64,000 nt of DNA. It comes from JBJKRF01 sp046704785. Its GTDB lineage: Bacteria; Chloroflexota; Anaerolineae; Anaerolineales; Villigracilaceae. Below the pieces are notes generated by a model. The model saw only the letters and a list, made by a program, of their open reading frames with translations. It had not been told where the DNA came from and ran no database searches. The translations under genes were made by a program, and so were the position numbers. Below, piece by piece: positions 7,650 to 16,798 of the stretch; positions within the stretch are counted from its first letter, which is position 1, and every line of letters begins with the position of its first letter. The stretch covers positions 6,642 to 70,641 of the forward strand of contig JBJKRF010000091.1 in the NCBI GenBank assembly GCA_046704785.1, read 5' to 3'.

Positions 7650-8171
7650 ATGCTCGTTGGAAGAGTCCTGGCCGGAGGCTTGCTACTCGTACTGGGCCGC
7701 AAGCTTTTCTGGCTGTACGTTGCCGTGCTTGGATTTGCCGCCGGCCTGACGGTTGCATCCAACCTTTTCCACATCCAACAGGAAGGGCTGGCGCTGTTGA
7801 TTGGCCTGGCTTGTGGCCTGATTGGCGCTTTACTGGCTTATTTCTTTCAGCATATCGCCATCGGTCTGGCCGGCTTTCTGGCAGGCGCATATATTACGTC
7901 CAGCCTGATGAACTTCTTGGGGCTGCACCCGGGCCTGTTGGGATGGCTGCTTTTCGTGGTTGGTGGAGTGATCGGGGCCATCTTGATGAGCGTCCTGTTC
8001 GAATGGGCGTTGATCTTCCTGACCTCGGCAGTGGGTACATTGCTGATTCTGGAAGCTTTCCAGGTTTCGGGCTGGATTGGCTGGCTGGCAGGAATCGTGC
8101 TTTTCGTGATCGGGCTGGTCATCCAAACCAGCGTCGAACGCTCTGAAAGACGGTCCACTGCACAACAATAA
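7650..8171 (+). CDS. Multi-spanning membrane protein, DUF4203-like
   Basis: The 173-residue protein is almost entirely hydrophobic, with six to seven short Gly-rich helices and the repeated pattern GLxxGLxGALLA. Its pattern resembles the DUF4203/TM198-like family. The C-terminus SVERSERRSTAQQ is polar and probably cytoplasmic. AAGGAGG lies seven bases before ATG 7650. It follows the two-helix gene with no terminator between. No function can be assigned. Confidence 0.75.
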   Translation: MLVGRVLAGGLLLVLGRKLFWLYVAVLGFAAGLTVASNLFHIQQEGLALLIGLACGLIGALLAYFFQHIAIGLAGFLAGAYITSSLMNFLGLHPGLLGWLLFVVGGVIGAILMSVLFEWALIFLTSAVGTLLILEAFQVSGWIGWLAGIVLFVIGLVIQTSVERSERRSTAQQ

Positions 8172-8294
8172 GGCAACATCCCTGCCTCCCCCTTATCTAG
8201 TCTCTCACGATGAAGAATCCCAAAAGAATCCTTACTTTCCCCGTGAATTAGGGGGAAAAACCAAAAACCTGACACAACCGGGAGATTCTCTCTC

Positions 8295-8323
8295 TTGACA
8301 AGTTTATTCTCACACCATATAAT
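8295..8323 (+). promoter_or_regulatory. Consensus promoter of the LacI-family gene
   Basis: TTGACA (8295-8300) and TATAAT (8318-8323) are perfect and spaced by 17 bases. The operator at 8323-8336 touches the -10 box, so repressor binding would block this promoter. Confidence 0.93.
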
Positions 8324-8336
8324 GCAACCGGTTGCA
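8323..8336. promoter_or_regulatory. LacI-family operator, copy 1
   Basis: The perfect palindrome TGCAACCGGTTGCA matches the central CG-containing operators of the LacI/PurR/GalR family. It lies at the transcription start of the regulator gene, which implies autorepression. An identical copy lies at 9389-9402. Confidence 0.9.
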
Positions 8337-8354
8337 AAAGTAAAGGCAAAAAAC

Positions 8355-9365
8355 ATGAGTACTGAGACCGTTCATACCATCGCTGACATCGCCCAACTGG
8401 CTGGAGTATCCAAGTCGACCGTTTCGCGCGCGCTTAACGACAGTCCGCTGATCGGCAAGGAGACCAAGGAACGCATCCGCGCCATCGCCAAGCAACACAA
8501 CTTCCAGATCAACATTCCGGCGCGACGCCTGAGCACCAAGCAAAGCCGAACGATCGCCTTTGTAACCCATGCCTACCACAAGGATTCATCAATCGCCGAT
8601 CCTTTTAGCCTGGAGATCATGGGCGGTATCACCAGTGGGCTCTACGCCGAGGACTACGACCTGCTTGTCGTCCATGTGGACCCGCAAGACAGCGCCTGGG
8701 CGCACCAGTACCTCGATACCGGACGGGTCGATGGATTCATTTTGATGACCTCCACCCGCAAGCAGTATCACATCCGTACCTTGCTGGAAATGGGCGCGCC
8801 TTTCATCGTCTGGGGAGAACCGACCCCAAATACCACCTATTGCTCCGTCACCGGCGACAATCTGAACGGCGGAAAACTGGCAACGGAGCACATGATCCAG
8901 ATTGGCAGGCAACGAATCGCTTTTATCGGCGGCCCAGCCGATGAACTGGAAGTGCAACACCGCTACGACGGCTACCAACAGGCCCTGCAGCGCGCCGGGA
9001 AGCAGATCGATCCAAAGCTGGTGGTCTATGGCGACTTCTCCAAGCCTTCCGGGGCAGCCGCCATGCGACGCCTGCTACAGCAATCTCCCAACGTGGACGG
9101 GGTCTTCGTCAACAGCGACCTGATGGCGATTGCGGCCATGGACATCATCCGCGAGCAAGGTCGACGCATTCCAGGCGATGTTGCCGTTATCGGGTATGAC
9201 GATTTACTGCTCGCCGAACATAGCAACCCGCCGCTGACCACCGTTCGCCAGAATATTCCACTGGCCGGAAAAATGTTGGCGCAAAACCTGGTGCGCTATC
9301 TGCAAACCGGGGTCATTACCAACGTCGTCGTTCCGGTGGAACTGAGCGTCCGCGAATCGGCCTGA
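8355..9365 (+). CDS. LacI-family transcriptional regulator
   Basis: The 336-residue repressor begins MSTETVHTIADIAQ. The N-terminal helix-turn-helix (TIADIAQLAGVSKSTVSRAL, about 8-27) is followed by a hinge helix and a periplasmic-binding-like sensor domain (FVTHAYHK, GFILMTSTRK, GGKLATEHMI, AFIGGP, GVFVNSDLMA, IGYDD). These place it in the sugar-responsive group. ATG 8355 is chosen because the longer frame would start inside the -35 box. AAAGG lies about ten bases upstream. It has operators both before and after the gene, so it probably controls itself and the ParB-like gene that follows. No sugar-use genes adjoin it, so the ligand is unknown. Confidence 0.93.
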   Translation: MSTETVHTIADIAQLAGVSKSTVSRALNDSPLIGKETKERIRAIAKQHNFQINIPARRLSTKQSRTIAFVTHAYHKDSSIADPFSLEIMGGITSGLYAEDYDLLVVHVDPQDSAWAHQYLDTGRVDGFILMTSTRKQYHIRTLLEMGAPFIVWGEPTPNTTYCSVTGDNLNGGKLATEHMIQIGRQRIAFIGGPADELEVQHRYDGYQQALQRAGKQIDPKLVVYGDFSKPSGAAAMRRLLQQSPNVDGVFVNSDLMAIAAMDIIREQGRRIPGDVAVIGYDDLLLAEHSNPPLTTVRQNIPLAGKMLAQNLVRYLQTGVITNVVVPVELSVRESA

Positions 9366-9388
9366 AGGCTGTTTTTTTTTACTGACAA

Positions 9389-9402
9389 TGCAACCGGTTG
9401 CA
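9389..9402. promoter_or_regulatory. LacI-family operator, copy 2
   Basis: TGCAACCGGTTGCA is repeated exactly, 24 bases after the regulator's stop codon and about 105 bases before the ParB-like gene. It follows a T9 run (9372-9380). It could repress the next gene or help loop DNA to the first operator 1066 bases away. Confidence 0.85.
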
Positions 9403-9506
9403 TCGTCTGGCATCAGGAATGAGTTTTCTGTAATCCATGAATTCGATAGTTTTTGTAAAAGGTTACGTCGACACCCGTATCGACGAACCGGCGAAAGGAT
9501 AAAGCC

Positions 9507-10028
9507 ATGTTCACCGGCCCTGCTTTCACAAACCAACGCAGCTTTGCAATAAATCTCTTTTATTCCTTGCGCTTTCAGGCAATGCGAGACTCGTTGTGGA
9601 AAAAGCTCTTCGGAAGGGGAAACCGTCTAAAGGGCTTCTCGAAGCGAGCAGAGAGCCATTCGGCGCAGCGTATTCTGGGCACACGTGAAATTCCCGTCCA
9701 ACAGATCGTCGGCACGTTCAACCGCAATGACGATTTCGACGACAACTTCCGCCCGTTGAAAAAGCATTTGCGCGACCGTTGGGTCTCGATCTACCTGCTT
9801 GCCGAAACGAGTGGATGGGAGGCCATCCGCGTGCACAAGATTGGTGACGATTACTTTGTCGAAGATGGACACCACCGTGTTTCAGTGGCGCGCATGCTCG
9901 GTATGCAGTCGATTTTGGCCGAGGTGAGCGAACACCCCATACAGAGGGTTACAGCGCCGACGGCCACCGTCCATGCGCCCTATCCCCGTCGCGAGCAGAT
10001 CAAAGCTACCGCTTGCAGTTGCGGCTAG
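9507..10028 (+). CDS. ParB/sulfiredoxin-fold domain protein of unknown function
   Basis: The 173-residue protein has a basic N-terminal region and, at about 55-150, a ParB/Srx-like domain: IPVQQIVGTFNR, then FVEDGHHRVSVARMLG, the GxHR-type motif of this fold. The C-terminus is rich in Pro and Thr and ends CSCG. Proteins of this shape are common in Chloroflexota and Actinobacteria, but the substrate is not known. Some ParB-fold proteins bind nucleotides. AAAGGA precedes ATG 9507. The upstream LacI-type operator suggests regulation by the preceding repressor. Confidence 0.75.
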   Translation: MFTGPAFTNQRSFAINLFYSLRFQAMRDSLWKKLFGRGNRLKGFSKRAESHSAQRILGTREIPVQQIVGTFNRNDDFDDNFRPLKKHLRDRWVSIYLLAETSGWEAIRVHKIGDDYFVEDGHHRVSVARMLGMQSILAEVSEHPIQRVTAPTATVHAPYPRREQIKATACSCG

Positions 10029-10142
10029 GAGCGTCTTTGAAATAGGTGAAGACATTGACAGGCAAGAGAATACAATAGAGCGATACAGCGAAAATAAATA
10101 TCGATCCCAAACCATCCTCATGAGTGAAAAGGAGAATTGAAA

Positions 10143-11129
10143 ATGAGCACAGCTTCGCGGACAATAGGCAGATCGGGCATTCAAGTCAGCCCCATGGGAT
10201 TTGGCTGTTGGGCGATTGGCGGGCCCTTCTGGGCCGGAGAAACACCGGCCGGTTGGGGCGAGGTGGACGACGACGAATCCGTCCGCGCCATCCATACGGC
10301 CTTGGACTTGGGCCTGACCTTCTTCGACACAGCAGACGTTTACGGGGCTGGTCACAGCGAGCGGGTGCTGTCTCGCGCCTTGAACGGTAAACGCCAACGG
10401 GTCGTTATCGCCACCAAGTTCAGCAACAAATTCGACGAAGGCAGTAAACAAATTACCGGGTCAGACGCCTCGCCCGCCTACATCCGGCAGGCATGTGAAG
10501 CTTCGTTGAAACGTCTGAACAGTGATTACATCGACCTGTATCAGTTCCACGATAACGGGTATCCCGCCGAAAAGGCCGCAGCAGTGCGCGATGCGCTCGA
10601 AGGGCTGGTGCGGGCGGGCAAAATCCGCGCTTATGGGTGGAGCACCGATTTTCCCGAACGGGCTGAGGTGTTCGCGCAAGGGCCCAAATGCGCAGCGATC
10701 CAGTTCCAATGCAACGTGCTGGACGATAATCCGGACGTGGTGGCGTTGTGCGAAAAGCACAACCTGGCAGGCGTCAACCGCGGCCCGCTGGCGATGGGAT
10801 TGCTAACCGGAAAATACGATGGCAGCACCCATGTCAGCGTCGACGATGTGCGCGGCGAGAAAAGCCCGGATTGGATGAAGTATTTCAAGGATGGCAAGCC
10901 CAATCCCGAATGGTTGAAAAAGCGCGACGCGGTGCGCGAGATTCTGACCAGCGATGGACGCAGTGTGGCCCAGGGCGCGCTGGCCTGGCTGTGGGCCCGC
11001 AGCGAAAAGATGCTGCCCATCCCCGGAATCCGTACGGTGGCCCAAGCGCAGGAGAACGCCAAAGCGATGGAGTTCGGCCCCCTGACGGCAGGACAGATGC
11101 AGGAAATCGACCGTCTGCTGGAGCGCTAA
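10143..11129 (+). CDS. Aldo/keto reductase
   Basis: The 328-residue NAD(P)H-dependent oxidoreductase has the TIM-barrel AKR fold. It starts MSTASRTIGRSGIQVSPMGFG. The catalytic tetrad is visible as FFDTADVYG (Asp and Tyr), VIATKFS (Lys) and LYQFHDNG (His). The C-terminal PIPGIRTVAQAQENA binds the cofactor phosphate. ATG 10143 follows AAAAGGAGAATTG with good spacing; the in-frame TTG at 10137 is inside that site. The gene is monocistronic and ends in a strong terminator. The substrate is unknown. Confidence 0.93.
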   Translation: MSTASRTIGRSGIQVSPMGFGCWAIGGPFWAGETPAGWGEVDDDESVRAIHTALDLGLTFFDTADVYGAGHSERVLSRALNGKRQRVVIATKFSNKFDEGSKQITGSDASPAYIRQACEASLKRLNSDYIDLYQFHDNGYPAEKAAAVRDALEGLVRAGKIRAYGWSTDFPERAEVFAQGPKCAAIQFQCNVLDDNPDVVALCEKHNLAGVNRGPLAMGLLTGKYDGSTHVSVDDVRGEKSPDWMKYFKDGKPNPEWLKKRDAVREILTSDGRSVAQGALAWLWARSEKMLPIPGIRTVAQAQENAKAMEFGPLTAGQMQEIDRLLER

Positions 11130-11167
11130 AAAACAGGCATCCCCATGTGACAGGGATGCCTGTTTTT
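11130..11167 (+). terminator. Intrinsic terminator after aldo/keto reductase
   Basis: AACAGGCATCCC (11132-11143) pairs with GGGATGCCTGTT (11153-11164), a 12-bp stem followed by TTTTT. The A-run on the left lets it work for the convergent operon as well. Confidence 0.92.
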
Positions 11168-11220
11168 GATTCTCCGGGAACCCACCGGGCGAGGTGGATT
11201 GACGGGGCCGGGGAGAGTGA

Positions 11221-13773
11221 TTATTCGTAACGCAGCGCCCGCACCACGTCCATCCGGGCGGCCTGACGCGCCGGGATCAAAGCTGCGACCACGCCAAAGA
11301 GCAGGCCGATCGCTATCGCCGCCACGATGCCAGCCAGCGGAAACTCATAGCCCATGGGGAAGATCGTCTTCATCGAGCTAACGAAGACGTAGCCCAGATA
11401 CAAGCCAGCCAACAAGCCAAAAGCTGTTCCGAAGGCTGCCAACAGTAAAGCCTCGGCCAGAATCATCGAGCGCACCTGCCGGCGGGTAGCGCCCACTGCG
11501 CGCAACATGCCGATCTCGCGCGTGCGCTCGATCACCCCAATTGCCAATGTATTGAGCATGGCAATCAGGGAAGGCAAGGCCAGCAAGGCCAGCACGAAGT
11601 ACATGCCGCTGAAGGCAGCATTCAAGAGCGCCTTGATCTGTGCGAAATAATCCTTGCCAGAGATCACGCGGAATTGCGGAAAATCGGCAGTAATTGTCCG
11701 GATGCGAGCGTCTACGGTGCTCGCGTCTGCGCCAGGTTTCAGATTCAATTGGAGAAAGACATCTTCGGTCTTGTCAAAATCGGCCTGCATGTTCGCCTGC
11801 GAAATGAAAGCCGTGGTGATCTTGACGTTCAACAAGTCGGTACCAACGGCAACAATCTTGTAGGCGGCTTTTCCACCAGGCGTCGCCAGTTCGACCGTGT
11901 CGCCCAACTTCGCGCCCGTGGCGGCCAGGAAAGCGCCGTTGACGATCATGTTACGCCCCTGCGCCAGCAAGCCATAGGCCGATTCATTTCCTTGCAGGAA
12001 ACGCAGGCCCGCCACCTTCGGGAATTCCACCGGATCGATCCCCATTAACGAAATGGACGTGCCATCGAACGATGAACCAGCATACCGCAGGGTGCTCACG
12101 TCAGACACGCCCGGTACCGCGCGCAGCCGGTCGGCAAAGGTATTGTCAGCGCCCAGGTCGGTATTCCACACCGAAATCGACGGTGGAATGATCAAATAGT
12201 CGCTGCCCAGGTTCTTCCGCATCACCTCGAGCATGGTCACCGAGAGACTGGTGACCAGACCACCCGCAGCCACTACAATTGCCAATCCCAGCATGGTGGC
12301 GCTGGCGGTAACCGCTACGCGCAGCGGTTGGCGCGTCAGGTTGTTCTGCGCCAGTTCGCCGGTTCCTTGCCGCGCATAGAGCAACGCCAACCCTGCCCCG
12401 AAGATGCTCGCCACCGGGCGCACAAACCCCGGCGCTACCAACACCAGTCCGACCAGGAACAGGAAGCCACCCGGCGCGACGAGGTCCACATTTCCGGAGA
12501 AGAGGGCCAGCAACGACAAGACGACCAGCAAACCGCCCGCGACGAACCCGCTTCCGGTCTGCCGTTTAAATTCGACATCAGCCAGCGAGGGGCGCAAGGC
12601 TTCGAGCGGCGTGACCTTGCTGGCATTCAGCGCCGGCAGCAGTCCGGCCAGAACGGTTATACCGACGCCCAATACAACAGAAATCACCACCAATGCCGGC
12701 GTGACGATGGGATCGCCGACCTTGAGATTGATAAACTGACTCATGAGGGGACCGATCAGTTTGACAACGCCCAGGCCCAACAGATAACCGAGCAATAATC
12801 CGAGCGCGGTACCGATCAGGCCCTGCAACAATCCTTCGGCCAGGATCATGCCAACGATGGTGCGACGGCTGGCACCAATGGCGCGCAGCATGCCGATGTC
12901 CCTGCGTCGCTCGGCGATGACGGTACGGAAGGTATTAAAGATGATGAAGGCTCCCATGAAGAGCGCCAACACACCCAATAGATTGAAGGCAGCCTGTGCC
13001 AGCTTGAGCGTAGCGGCGAACTCGTCGCCAGGGATCAGGTTCCCAACCTCGTAGCCCTCTCCTAAAGCCGCCTTGATGGCTGCCAACGTCTTATCGCGCC
13101 CGGCCACATTATTGGCGCTCAAGTCCACGTCAATGTTGGTGATTCTGCCGGGTTGGCCGCTGAGCGTCTGCGCTTCGGGCAGCGTCACCAGGATGGTTTC
13201 GGCGCCGGTCGCTTCGAGTTGGGGAATCAGAATGCCAGCAACGGTGAGCTGTGTATTGCCGCGAACCGCCGGGAGGCTGAACGTGTCGCCCACTTTAAGG
13301 GACAAGGCGTCGGCCATCGACTGGGAGATCAAAGCCGAGGCGCTGTCACCCGCTTCGAGATAACGGCCAGACATTAACGGGTAAGCGCGAACGGTCTTCG
13401 CCAGGTACGGATCGATGCCCACCAACGCAAGCGTGGTGATCGCGTCCGGTTTGCCCGGATTGTGGTCATAATAGTTCGTAGGCAAGCTGATGGTGCGGTG
13501 CAGCGAAGGCGCCAAAGCGCGGATGCCGTCCAACGCCTGCACTTTGGCGACCGCGTCTTGCGGGAAAGCGTCGCCAGTGGCGCTGGTAATGCTCACGTCC
13601 ACGCTGCCGCTGGCTGCCATGGCGTTGGCTTCCAAAGCGGAGACCACGGTGGGCAAGATCACGTTCATACCAAAGATGACCGTGACGCCAAAAACTACGG
13701 CCAGTGTGGTCAAAAAGGTGCGCAATTTACGCCCGCCGAGATAGCGAGCCGCGAGGGTAAGGGAAAGGTTCAT
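11221..13773 (-). CDS. ABC transporter permease with two FtsX domains
   Basis: The 850-residue permease is of the MacB/LolC/YknZ-like group in its double-length form. It has a first membrane helix (about 18-40), an extracellular domain, then three helices (about 265-390). A second unit repeats this plan and ends with three helices from about 720 on. Each half has the FtsX signature: ERRRDIGMLRAIGASRRTIV and ERTREIGMLRAVGATRRQV. It should export a lipid, peptide or drug, or act as a mechanotransmission complex. It lies eight bases after its ATPase gene and ends near a shared terminator. PadR control is inferred from the operon. The substrate is unknown. Confidence 0.92.
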   Translation of the reverse strand: MNLSLTLAARYLGGRKLRTFLTTLAVVFGVTVIFGMNVILPTVVSALEANAMAASGSVDVSITSATGDAFPQDAVAKVQALDGIRALAPSLHRTISLPTNYYDHNPGKPDAITTLALVGIDPYLAKTVRAYPLMSGRYLEAGDSASALISQSMADALSLKVGDTFSLPAVRGNTQLTVAGILIPQLEATGAETILVTLPEAQTLSGQPGRITNIDVDLSANNVAGRDKTLAAIKAALGEGYEVGNLIPGDEFAATLKLAQAAFNLLGVLALFMGAFIIFNTFRTVIAERRRDIGMLRAIGASRRTIVGMILAEGLLQGLIGTALGLLLGYLLGLGVVKLIGPLMSQFINLKVGDPIVTPALVVISVVLGVGITVLAGLLPALNASKVTPLEALRPSLADVEFKRQTGSGFVAGGLLVVLSLLALFSGNVDLVAPGGFLFLVGLVLVAPGFVRPVASIFGAGLALLYARQGTGELAQNNLTRQPLRVAVTASATMLGLAIVVAAGGLVTSLSVTMLEVMRKNLGSDYLIIPPSISVWNTDLGADNTFADRLRAVPGVSDVSTLRYAGSSFDGTSISLMGIDPVEFPKVAGLRFLQGNESAYGLLAQGRNMIVNGAFLAATGAKLGDTVELATPGGKAAYKIVAVGTDLLNVKITTAFISQANMQADFDKTEDVFLQLNLKPGADASTVDARIRTITADFPQFRVISGKDYFAQIKALLNAAFSGMYFVLALLALPSLIAMLNTLAIGVIERTREIGMLRAVGATRRQVRSMILAEALLLAAFGTAFGLLAGLYLGYVFVSSMKTIFPMGYEFPLAGIVAAIAIGLLFGVVAALIPARQAARMDVVRALRYE

Positions 13774-13781
13774 GGCAGCAC

Positions 13782-14525
13782 CTATGCGTCCATGTGCTTG
13801 ATTTTATTGGCAACCCGCTTGGCGTTCTTTTCCTCCTCACGTTCGAGCAAGGTCTCGTCGATCAGTTTGCCATCCTTCAGGAAGACAATGCGGTCGGCGT
13901 AGGCCGCGATGCGCGGATCGTGTGTGACCATGATGACGGTGCGCCCGTATTTGCGCGCCACCTCACGCAGCAAGGCAGCGATCTCGTCGCCCGAACGCGT
14001 ATCCAGGTTGCCGGTCGGTTCGTCGGCCAGGATCAGAGCCGGGTCGGCAACCAGCGCGCGCGCCACGGCGACGCGCTGCTGTTGCCCGCCGGAGAGTTGG
14101 TCGGGACGATTGGAGAGCCGCTCGCCCAACCCGAAGCGGGATAGCCACTCAGCGGCCCTGGAACTGGCTTCGGCCGGTTTCGCTCCGTCCAGCGTGATGG
14201 GCAGGGCAGCGTTTTCGGCGGCGGTCAGCACCGGAATCAGGTTGAAGAATTGAAAGACGAATCCGATTTTGCGGCGGCGGAGTTCGGTGAGATGATCGTC
14301 ATCCATCGCATCCACGGCGACTCCGTCGATGACAACCCGGCCTTCGCTGGGCATATCCAGCCCGCCGAGCAGGTGCATCAGCGTGGATTTGCCGCAGCCG
14401 CTGGGACCCATGACGGCTACGAACTCGCCTTGCTTGACGTGCATATTGACGTGGTCGAGCGCAGTCACGGCAGTTTCGCCCTGGCCGTAAATCTTCGTAA
14501 GGTCTTCCGTTTGGATGAGGAACAT
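13782..14525 (-). CDS. ABC transporter ATPase, LolD/MacB type
   Basis: The 247-residue ATPase has Walker A GPSGCGKST, the LolD-type Q-loop sequence FVFQFFNLIPVLTAAEN, signature LSGGQQQR, Walker B LILADEPTGNLD and switch His in MVTHDP. These match the subfamily that pairs with FtsX permeases. ATG 14525 (MFLIQTEDLTKIYG) is preferred over TTG 14546, which would add seven unneeded residues. GGTAGGG lies upstream. It sits between the PadR regulator gene and the permease gene in one minus-strand operon. The C-terminus carries a charged tail (EREEEKNAKRVANKIKH). Confidence 0.93.
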   Translation of the reverse strand: MFLIQTEDLTKIYGQGETAVTALDHVNMHVKQGEFVAVMGPSGCGKSTLMHLLGGLDMPSEGRVVIDGVAVDAMDDDHLTELRRRKIGFVFQFFNLIPVLTAAENAALPITLDGAKPAEASSRAAEWLSRFGLGERLSNRPDQLSGGQQQRVAVARALVADPALILADEPTGNLDTRSGDEIAALLREVARKYGRTVIMVTHDPRIAAYADRIVFLKDGKLIDETLLEREEEKNAKRVANKIKHMDA

Positions 14526-14546
14526 GTGTGCTTCCCTACCTTTCAA

Positions 14547-15146
14547 TCAATTCGACGCCCGGCGATCCTTCCTCGGCCGCCCGCGTGGGCGGATTTCCGG
14601 CACCGGCAGCGGCTGGTGTTTGACTTCGTCCAGGCGAGCTTCGGTCAGGTCCAGCCAGTGCAGGTCAGCTTCCAGGTGCATGATGGCCTTATCCAGCAGC
14701 AGCACCTGAGCCATCTCCGTTGCGGGGTCGTACCCGTCGCGCAGTGTGGTGGCTTTGTGAAGCTCCTGGTACAGGTACGAGCGCTGTGTCTGGATCAACC
14801 GCATCAGGTCGGCCTCGCCGGAAACCAGGCCCGTCATCAGCTTGACGAAAAATTCGTCGCGCTGGTGTTCGGGCGCTACGCCGCTGGCGAACCATTCCTG
14901 AAGCGCTTCCCGGCCCGGCGGCGTGATGGCGTAGATGCGCCGGCCAGGTTCGGTCCCCTCGCCCAGGTCCGATTCGCGCGTAACCAGACCAGCCTCTTCA
15001 AGGCGGTCGAGGGTGGTGTAAATCTGGGCCGGTTTGACATTCCAGTTCTCATCACCACCAACCACCACCTCAAAAGCTGCGCGGAGTTCGTACCCGTGAC
15101 GGGGGCGCTGGGCGAGCAATCCAAGGATTGCGTGGCGAACGGACAT
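14547..15146 (-). CDS. PadR-family regulator with C-terminal AT-hook
   Basis: The 199-residue regulator has an N-terminal winged helix with the PadR hallmarks HAILGLLAQRPRHGYEL and QIYTTLDRLEEAGLV. A helical dimerisation region of the Vir_act_alpha_C type covers about 90-175. The last residues contain PRGRPRKDRR, a canonical AT-hook core (RGRP flanked by basic residues) that is unusual in PadR proteins. It heads the operon with an ABC exporter ATPase and permease, the usual arrangement for PadR regulators that repress a drug or peptide exporter. Its promoter region is very AT-rich and has repeated TACTAA/TAGTA elements. Confidence 0.92.
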   Translation of the reverse strand: MSVRHAILGLLAQRPRHGYELRAAFEVVVGGDENWNVKPAQIYTTLDRLEEAGLVTRESDLGEGTEPGRRIYAITPPGREALQEWFASGVAPEHQRDEFFVKLMTGLVSGEADLMRLIQTQRSYLYQELHKATTLRDGYDPATEMAQVLLLDKAIMHLEADLHWLDLTEARLDEVKHQPLPVPEIRPRGRPRKDRRASN

Positions 15147-15182
15147 AATTAGTAGACGAGTTAGTATTTAGAGCCAAAGAAA

Positions 15183-15211
15183 ATAATAAACAGATTACTA
15201 TTTTTTGTCAA
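15183..15211 (-). promoter_or_regulatory. Promoter and AT-rich control region of the padR-ABC operon
   Basis: On the minus strand TTGACA (15206-15211) is followed after 17 bases by TATTAT (15183-15188). Between it and the ATG lie two direct copies of TACTAA and, in the spacer, ATAGTAAT. These are candidate PadR sites in a stretch far richer in AT than the rest of the window. Confidence 0.8.
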
Positions 15212-15320
15212 GGGAGTTCGCATCAGTAGTTTTTTGCCCGCCGATTGTACCCTTGTTTATACTCTACCAGATAGCCAGCACGCCCAGTAACAGCGCAGGC
15301 AGAGACCGGGATGGATATGC

Positions 15321-15326
15321 TATACT
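15321..15326 (+). promoter_or_regulatory. TANNNT box for a leaderless transcript
   Basis: TATACT lies six bases before the GTG at 15333 (nine before ATG 15336). No ribosome binding site lies between, so transcription would start at or near the start codon. Confidence 0.6.
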
Positions 15327-15332
15327 GGCTCC

Positions 15333-16770
15333 GTGATGACTGATGAACGCCCCCAACCAACCGCAAGCCGCAGAGTCTGGGTTTTCTTCCTGGCTCTGTT
15401 TTTAATCTCAGCCTCCCTGCGTCTGACGCTTTCCCTAATCAACCGGGAAGCCAACGATGACCATCTGACAGTCATCACTCAGATTTTGCAGACGGGCCAT
15501 CTGCCGCAGAAACCGGACTGCTGGGAATGCTTCCAGCCCAAGCTCTACCACGCCACGGTCGCTGGCATTTTACAAGCGCTTGGTTCCCCCCAACCGCGCA
15601 AGTCGATCTTGATCCTGGGGGCACAACTGACGAACTTTGTGGCGGGCTTACTCACGTTGGCTATTGTTGGGCTTTTTTTTGCTCAAGATTCCCAGCCAGA
15701 ACGACACCCTGAAAATACTCGCTTTTGGGCTGGTTGCCCTGAATCCAAAACTGATCGGTATCAACTCCCAGGCCACGAACGACAGCTTCGTCATCCTTTT
15801 TTCGACGGCTGCGCTGTACGCCGCATTTCTCTTCTTCCGCCGGCAACGTCTTTCGACATTTGTAGTGATGCTCGTTTGCAGCGCACTGGCAATTGCCTCC
15901 AAGACAAACGGCTGGGTGACGATGCTTACCATTGCCGTCGCTCTGGCGATCAAACTCTGGGCGCAGGCCGGCCAACGCCGGAAGGCGGCCGGCTTCCTGC
16001 TGGCTTTCCTGCTGGGTGTGCCGTTGCTGACCCTGCTCAATCCGCTCTCACAGTACCTCACCAACCTCCAGAAATACGGCTCACCGGTGATGATGAACAT
16101 CGACCGCCAGCCGCTTCCGCAACTCTTCACTTGGACCTTCACACCGCGGGCCGGAGTGACCTCGATCAAGGACGGCTTCTTCACATTCAAATACATCAGT
16201 TTGCTCGGCTACCCGCGAGACGAGAAAGACAACTTCGTCTATCCCGCCCATCGCACCTCCCTGTGGAGCCAGCTCTACGGACGCTCGCAATCCGTCCACT
16301 TTGACAATTATCCGATCTCCTGGGCCACCTCTGGCAAGGAATATTTCCTCACCACCCGACTGATCTTCCTGTTGGCACTGCCGCCCATCCTGTTGTTGTT
16401 GATTGGGGCAATCCTGGCAGCTTTCCGTTTTCTCAAAGACCTATTCCGAAGAAATGTCTCAAACCTGAGTCAGACTAGCTTCGGATTGTTCCCCATCGTC
16501 TTCTTTGGCTTCCTGGCTTTTGTCGTCCTTTACGCGCTGCAATATCGCAGCTATGCTGTGATGAAAGCCATCTTCATCTACCCGGCGCTAATCTCTTTCC
16601 CGGCTTTTTTCCTCGAAGCCGCCGAAAAACTGGTTTCCTTCTTCCGCGAGCGCCTGCGCTGGATTCCGCGACTCTTCGAAGCCGGGCTGGTGCTCCTGTT
16701 CGGACTTTACCTGGTTGATGTGATAACGCTGATTCTGAACATTCAGACCTACTACGCCCAGTTCAGGTAA
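15333..16770 (+). pseudogene. Multi-spanning glycosyltransferase-like membrane protein, frameshifted in a T8 run
   Basis: Two overlapping frames make one protein. The first (from 15333) has MMTDERPQ, a membrane helix and LSLINREANDDHLTVI, a loop with acidic residues as in ArnT/PMT-type glycosyltransferases. It runs to LAIVGLFF and then turns to non-hydrophobic sequence. The second, from the overlap at about 15680 to 16770, continues the membrane protein as LLKIPSQNDTLKILAFG with many helices. The switch falls at GGGC followed by eight T (15673-15680). Removing one T joins the frames as GLFLLKIPSQND, giving about 478 residues. It may be a recent mutation, phase variation, slippage or a sequencing error. 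A polyprenyl-phosphate sugar donor is likely from the family but unproved. Confidence 0.75.
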
Positions 16771-16798
16771 TTTCGGACCATTCGATGGAGCGCTGACT

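Noticed and set aside
10055..10076. TTGACA and TACAAT ahead of the aldo/keto reductase gene
   Set aside because: The spacing is 10 bases, too short for a sigma-70 promoter, and no good alternative -35 was found.
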